Positions 5,457-8,496 of a stretch of DNA of 8,496 bases are shown piece after piece. The notes under the pieces are model-generated. The model was not told the origin of the DNA, did no database searches, and saw nothing but the letters and a program-made list of their open reading frames with translations. The first letter of the stretch is position 1, and each line of letters begins with the position of its first letter. Both the position numbers and the translations under genes were made by a program. The DNA comes from SAR202 cluster bacterium (lineage in GTDB: Bacteria; Chloroflexota; Dehalococcoidia; Lucifugimonadales; JASMAO01), in assembly GCA_030754315.1 (NCBI GenBank), contig JASMAO010000012.1, positions 1 to 8,496 on the forward strand. The letters run 5' to 3'.

Positions 5457-6869
5457 CTAACTGTTTGATTTGCGCTCCTCGAGTCGTCTAAGAGCTTCAT
5501 TTACAAAATTGCGGACGTCAAGTGGATGTTCGTCATGTTCCACCAGCGTCAGCTCAATGGAGTCTTTATCAACTCCTAGGTTTAATGCATTCGCTAGGTC
5601 ATTTATAAAGCTATCGACATCGCCTTTTACCCTGTGAACTAGGGCACGTCCAAAATACACCAATCCGTTATCGGGCATTATCCGTAAAGCCTCACCATAA
5701 GACTCAATCGCTGCTGCAATGTTCCCTGATTCTTTCTGAGCAATACCTCGGTTGGTATACGCCTCCACGTAATTGGGATAGAGATTAACGGCCTCATTGA
5801 AATCTGCAATCGCCTTATCAAACTCCCTCAATTCAATCAACGCCAATCCTCTGTTATTAAACACAAGTGTTTCAGCAGAAGAAATGCTGAGCGAATCCGT
5901 GTAGTCTTGAACAGCATTTATCCACTGTTCCAAAACCATGTAACTATTACCTCGGTTGAAATAGACCTCCCAGCGATTCGGGTCACGCCCAAGAACCTCA
6001 GTGTAATCTCTGATGGCTGCCTCTGTATCACCAAAACCCTGATATGCAACGGCTCGACTATTGTAGACATCGGTGTAATTTGGATCTAGTTCAAGCGCTT
6101 TCGTATAATCCCTGATGGCACTATCAAATCGCTGTGTCTGACTATACGCTAGACCTCGGTGATAATAATTCTCTGACGTAGGTTTAATAAACCTAAAGGC
6201 CGCATTGTAGTTCTGAATCGCATCGGCCCATTGACCTGACGATCGAAAGGCATTACCTCTGCTAATAAATGCTTCACCGTTCGATGGGCCTAAACTCACC
6301 GCATCATCATAGTCATCCATGGCACGCTGAAATTCACCCATCTTCCAGTAGGCATCCCCCCGATAATTATAAGCAATAGAGTTCTTTCCATTGAGTCGTA
6401 TGGCCTTGTTCAGTTCATTAATCGCCTGCCTGTACTCACCAAGCACCGTTTTAACAAAACCAAGATGCACGTATGCCGAAACCAATTCAGCATCGAGTCG
6501 AATAGCTTCATCTAGATCTATTTCAGCCATTTTAGGTTGATCAAGTTTGAGATACGCTGACGCTCGACCTTCATAAGAAGTTGCAGCGTCTGGATCCAAT
6601 CGAATGAGTTCCGTGTAATCGGCCACTACTGCTACGAAATTCCCTAGAAGTGCATGGGTTTTTGCTCTGTTACGAAACGCTTCTAGTAAGTTTGGGTCCG
6701 ATTCCACTGCCTTATCGAATTTATCAACAGCCAGTTCCAACATACCTTGTGAGAGAAGCTCCTCTCCTTCGGTGTTAAAAACTATCGATTCATGGACACT
6801 GGCACACGCTGACAAAAGTAAAGCAATTGCTAGACCTTTCAAGAGCGTTAGAATTTTTGTCCGATTCAT
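5457..6869 (-). CDS. TPR-repeat lipoprotein
   Basis: This 470-residue protein has a lipoprotein signal peptide: basic MNRTK, a hydrophobic stretch, then the lipobox LLSAC with the lipid-bearing Cys22. The rest is almost wholly tetratricopeptide repeats. I count about twelve 34-residue units between residues 30 and 440, with recurrent AYxNRGxAY, G-E/Q-x-x-x-AI-x-D/N-Y-x-x-AL and xLDPN signatures, then a charged tail rich in Glu, Arg and Lys. TPR arrays form a superhelical scaffold for protein contacts, so a role as an envelope adaptor is expected; no catalytic domain is present. The gene begins 48 bp after the DUF4340 gene on the same strand, which suggests one operon with the GldG-like transporter part. 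I see no strong ribosome site before the ATG. The specific partner is unknown. Confidence 0.9.
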   Translation of the reverse strand: MNRTKILTLLKGLAIALLLSACASVHESIVFNTEGEELLSQGMLELAVDKFDKAVESDPNLLEAFRNRAKTHALLGNFVAVVADYTELIRLDPDAATSYEGRASAYLKLDQPKMAEIDLDEAIRLDAELVSAYVHLGFVKTVLGEYRQAINELNKAIRLNGKNSIAYNYRGDAYWKMGEFQRAMDDYDDAVSLGPSNGEAFISRGNAFRSSGQWADAIQNYNAAFRFIKPTSENYYHRGLAYSQTQRFDSAIRDYTKALELDPNYTDVYNSRAVAYQGFGDTEAAIRDYTEVLGRDPNRWEVYFNRGNSYMVLEQWINAVQDYTDSLSISSAETLVFNNRGLALIELREFDKAIADFNEAVNLYPNYVEAYTNRGIAQKESGNIAAAIESYGEALRIMPDNGLVYFGRALVHRVKGDVDSFINDLANALNLGVDKDSIELTLVEHDEHPLDVRNFVNEALRRLEERKSNS

Positions 6870-6917
6870 GATGTATCTGAGACTGGGCTAACGAGGATGG
6901 GTACGAGAGCAATTCAA

Positions 6918-7937
6918 TTAGGGAGCGGTAGTCGTCACCATATCGTCGAATCGTTTCAAAAGTTGTACTGAGTTTTCCGTACTGAATATGTATACGTAGG
7001 GCTCACCCTCCACATTGATGAAATGTTCTCCATCGTCTCCATTCTTTATGAAAAGAAGGGTAAACGAATCGGCCGTCGCATCCGGCAAAGAGGTGAACCT
7101 GATTTTCACATCGGGATCCCTGAAATCAAGCCCCTGAACTTCTTCCGGGGTGGGAAGGTTGCTTGAACTTACCGGTTGTATCTGTCTTAGAACATCGCGT
7201 ACTTTGTCTTCGCTGGCCTGTCCTTGTGTAGATTCACCATTGACAACCCACGCGGACCCGAAAGGTTTTAAAACAAACTCTTCGTCTCTGTATGTGAAAT
7301 GGATTTTTTCAATTTCATGTGATGGAATCCAGGCAATGTCAGATGAAATCCACTGCTGCAGTACTGATCCGAACACGTCGGCACTTGGGCAAAACACGAA
7401 ATATACCTCATCCTCGCCCTCCCGCCTTAAAAAACAGGATCGATTCACTGGCGTCCAGGGATTAAGTGTCCTGTCACCAACCTGTATCGATGCCTTGTCT
7501 CCGACGATGAAACTCTCAATCAAATTTTGCCCATTCCAGAATTCAACCACTTTCCCATGTTCGTCGGAAACCCCGAGAATCTCATGATTAACTTGGTTTA
7601 TGGATACCAACTCAGCTTTTTGAATTCCTTCGGCGGCTGTCAAAATCTCCTGCATTTTGTTTTCGTCAGTACGGTACCTGAAGTACTCAAGACCAGCCAA
7701 CCAACCATCATTGATTTTCCAAAGAGTTACCTCCCCATCCGCCATCCTTTGTTTATCAGTAGATTGGACAGATTCCTGATCTATGATAACTATACGATCG
7801 ATCGAGTCCTCCGTAATGGTCGCAACACCAGATATCTTCTCTACTTCTGAATACGTAGTAGTAAGACGAAGAACTAATCCTACGATAGTTAGAACCACGA
7901 GTAACACCGACACAATAGCGATTTGGAACCTACTCAA
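6918..7937 (-). CDS. DUF4340-like membrane-anchored protein
   Basis: This is a protein of about 339 residues with one N-terminal membrane helix (residues 3-25, IAIVSVLLVVLTIVGLVL region) and a long extracytoplasmic part. It contains repeated beta-rich units of the DUF4340 type: WKINDGWLAG, a K-M-x-E-I-L-x-A segment, and later FVLKPFGSAWVVNGE and DKVRDVLRQIQ. This family is regularly encoded just after GldG-like ABC-transporter auxiliary proteins, as it is here. Two Cys residues (in NRSCFLRR and FVFCPSAD) could form a disulfide. I choose TTG 7937: it has GAAGGG nine bases upstream, overlaps the GldG-like stop by 8 bp, and places the membrane helix at the N-terminus. ATG codons at 7976 and 7997 would add 13 or 20 residues with no apparent function. 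The biochemical role of the family is not established. Confidence 0.8.
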   Translation of the reverse strand: MSRFQIAIVSVLLVVLTIVGLVLRLTTTYSEVEKISGVATITEDSIDRIVIIDQESVQSTDKQRMADGEVTLWKINDGWLAGLEYFRYRTDENKMQEILTAAEGIQKAELVSINQVNHEILGVSDEHGKVVEFWNGQNLIESFIVGDKASIQVGDRTLNPWTPVNRSCFLRREGEDEVYFVFCPSADVFGSVLQQWISSDIAWIPSHEIEKIHFTYRDEEFVLKPFGSAWVVNGESTQGQASEDKVRDVLRQIQPVSSSNLPTPEEVQGLDFRDPDVKIRFTSLPDATADSFTLLFIKNGDDGEHFINVEGEPYVYIFSTENSVQLLKRFDDMVTTTAP

Positions 7938-8496
7938 CGCTGTACACCCTTCGTTGTGATCTTTGACGCATGCCATATCGAACCAAGGCCAAGACAATTA
8001 GTAAGACAGGTATACCTGCGATACTGCCCCAATGAACAAAGTCCTTATGCGTTTCGGAATTAAATGTTAGTCTACGTAATGTGGCTCCCTTGGCGCGAAC
8101 GGCCGCCAGTTCGTCTTCCTGCGCCAGCCAGTCAAGATAGTTCGCTGCTAACATAACCTGATCGGAATATCGGCTCACGACTTGATCTGTCAACCAATCT
8201 GAATCCCCAACAACTATCATCCGAAACAGTTCTTCTGTATTCTTTTCACAACCCGGCTCTGAAGTTGGACAACGATTACCGGTTATAGCAATCGCCGTGA
8301 TGTGTTCTCGTTGCTGATCAGGCGTAACCGTCTCAAAAATATTTGCTTCCGGTCCTAGGTCAAGAAAAGAATTATCGACCGCACCAAACTCTGACGTTTG
8401 CATCAGAACTTGTATTTCAGCATCCAAACTGGGATCACCCTCAGCAGTGATTTCTATTGAGCTCGCCCATGGCATAACTGCAGAATCAACTCCACC
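7930..8496 (-). CDS. GldG-like ABC-transporter auxiliary protein, C-terminal part
   Basis: The frame is open to the right edge of the window, so this is the last 188 residues of a longer protein. The visible part matches the C-terminus of the GldG family (ABC-type uncharacterised transport, gliding-motility-type auxiliary protein). Its hallmark is the segment MIVVGDSDWLTDQ followed about 20 residues later by NYLDWLAQEDELAAVRAKG. A single transmembrane helix (SIAGIPVLLIVLALVRYG) and a short basic tail (RQRSQRRVY) follow, so the bulk lies outside the membrane. A Cys pair (NRCPTSEPGC) may form a disulfide loop. In this family the upstream genes usually encode the ATPase and permease; those would lie beyond position 8496. 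The stop overlaps the likely DUF4340 start, indicating translational coupling. Confidence 0.82.
   Translation of the reverse strand, partial: GGVDSAVMPWASSIEITAEGDPSLDAEIQVLMQTSEFGAVDNSFLDLGPEANIFETVTPDQQREHITAIAITGNRCPTSEPGCEKNTEELFRMIVVGDSDWLTDQVVSRYSDQVMLAANYLDWLAQEDELAAVRAKGATLRRLTFNSETHKDFVHWGSIAGIPVLLIVLALVRYGMRQRSQRRVYSVE

Noticed and set aside
7150..7587. 145-codon plus-strand frame opposite the DUF4340 gene
   Set aside because: It is Ser/Cys/Thr-rich, as expected for the complement of a real gene, and has no supporting signal.

Overview
The window holds eleven genes or gene parts, nearly all metabolic or housekeeping, with no mobile element, CRISPR array or RNA gene that I can see. 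Base composition is moderate (roughly mid-to-high 40s % GC by eye), there are several GTG and TTG starts, and coding density is high. The gene mix suggests an uncultured Chloroflexota of the marine SAR202/Dehalococcoidia kind: a release-factor-like VLRF1 protein, a ComD-type TPP half-enzyme, a uronate-dehydrogenase-like enzyme, a CADD-type folate protein and a GldG-like/DUF4340 pair. This placement is inferred from gene content and is not proven.

Left part (1-2900): a cyanophycinase-like S51 peptidase (11-685) is followed on the same strand by a short-chain dehydrogenase (743-1513). The latter converges with a minus-strand gene (1525-2346) for a bacterial homologue of the Vms1/ANKZF1 release factor, carrying a GGSSQ motif. 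That gene diverges, across about 75 bp, from rpiB (2422-2886, ribose-5-phosphate isomerase B type).

Middle (2900-4600): a probable two-gene minus-strand operon encodes a uronate-dehydrogenase-like NAD-dependent enzyme (3441-4211), then a ComD-like alpha subunit of a sulfopyruvate/phosphonopyruvate-decarboxylase-type enzyme (2910-3407). No TPP-binding beta partner lies next to it. A 385-bp AT-rich divergent control region (4212-4596) separates this operon from the next gene.

Right part (4597-8496): a CADD-family gene (4597-5271) keeps all the residues I recall as essential in Chlamydia CADD, which builds p-aminobenzoate from its own tyrosine. It is the most interesting gene here. It converges with a minus-strand operon that enters from the right edge: the C-terminal part of a GldG-like ABC-transporter auxiliary protein, a DUF4340 membrane-anchored protein whose likely TTG start overlaps the GldG-like stop, and a lipoprotein made almost entirely of about twelve TPR repeats. 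These three probably form an envelope-associated complex with ABC subunits encoded outside the window.
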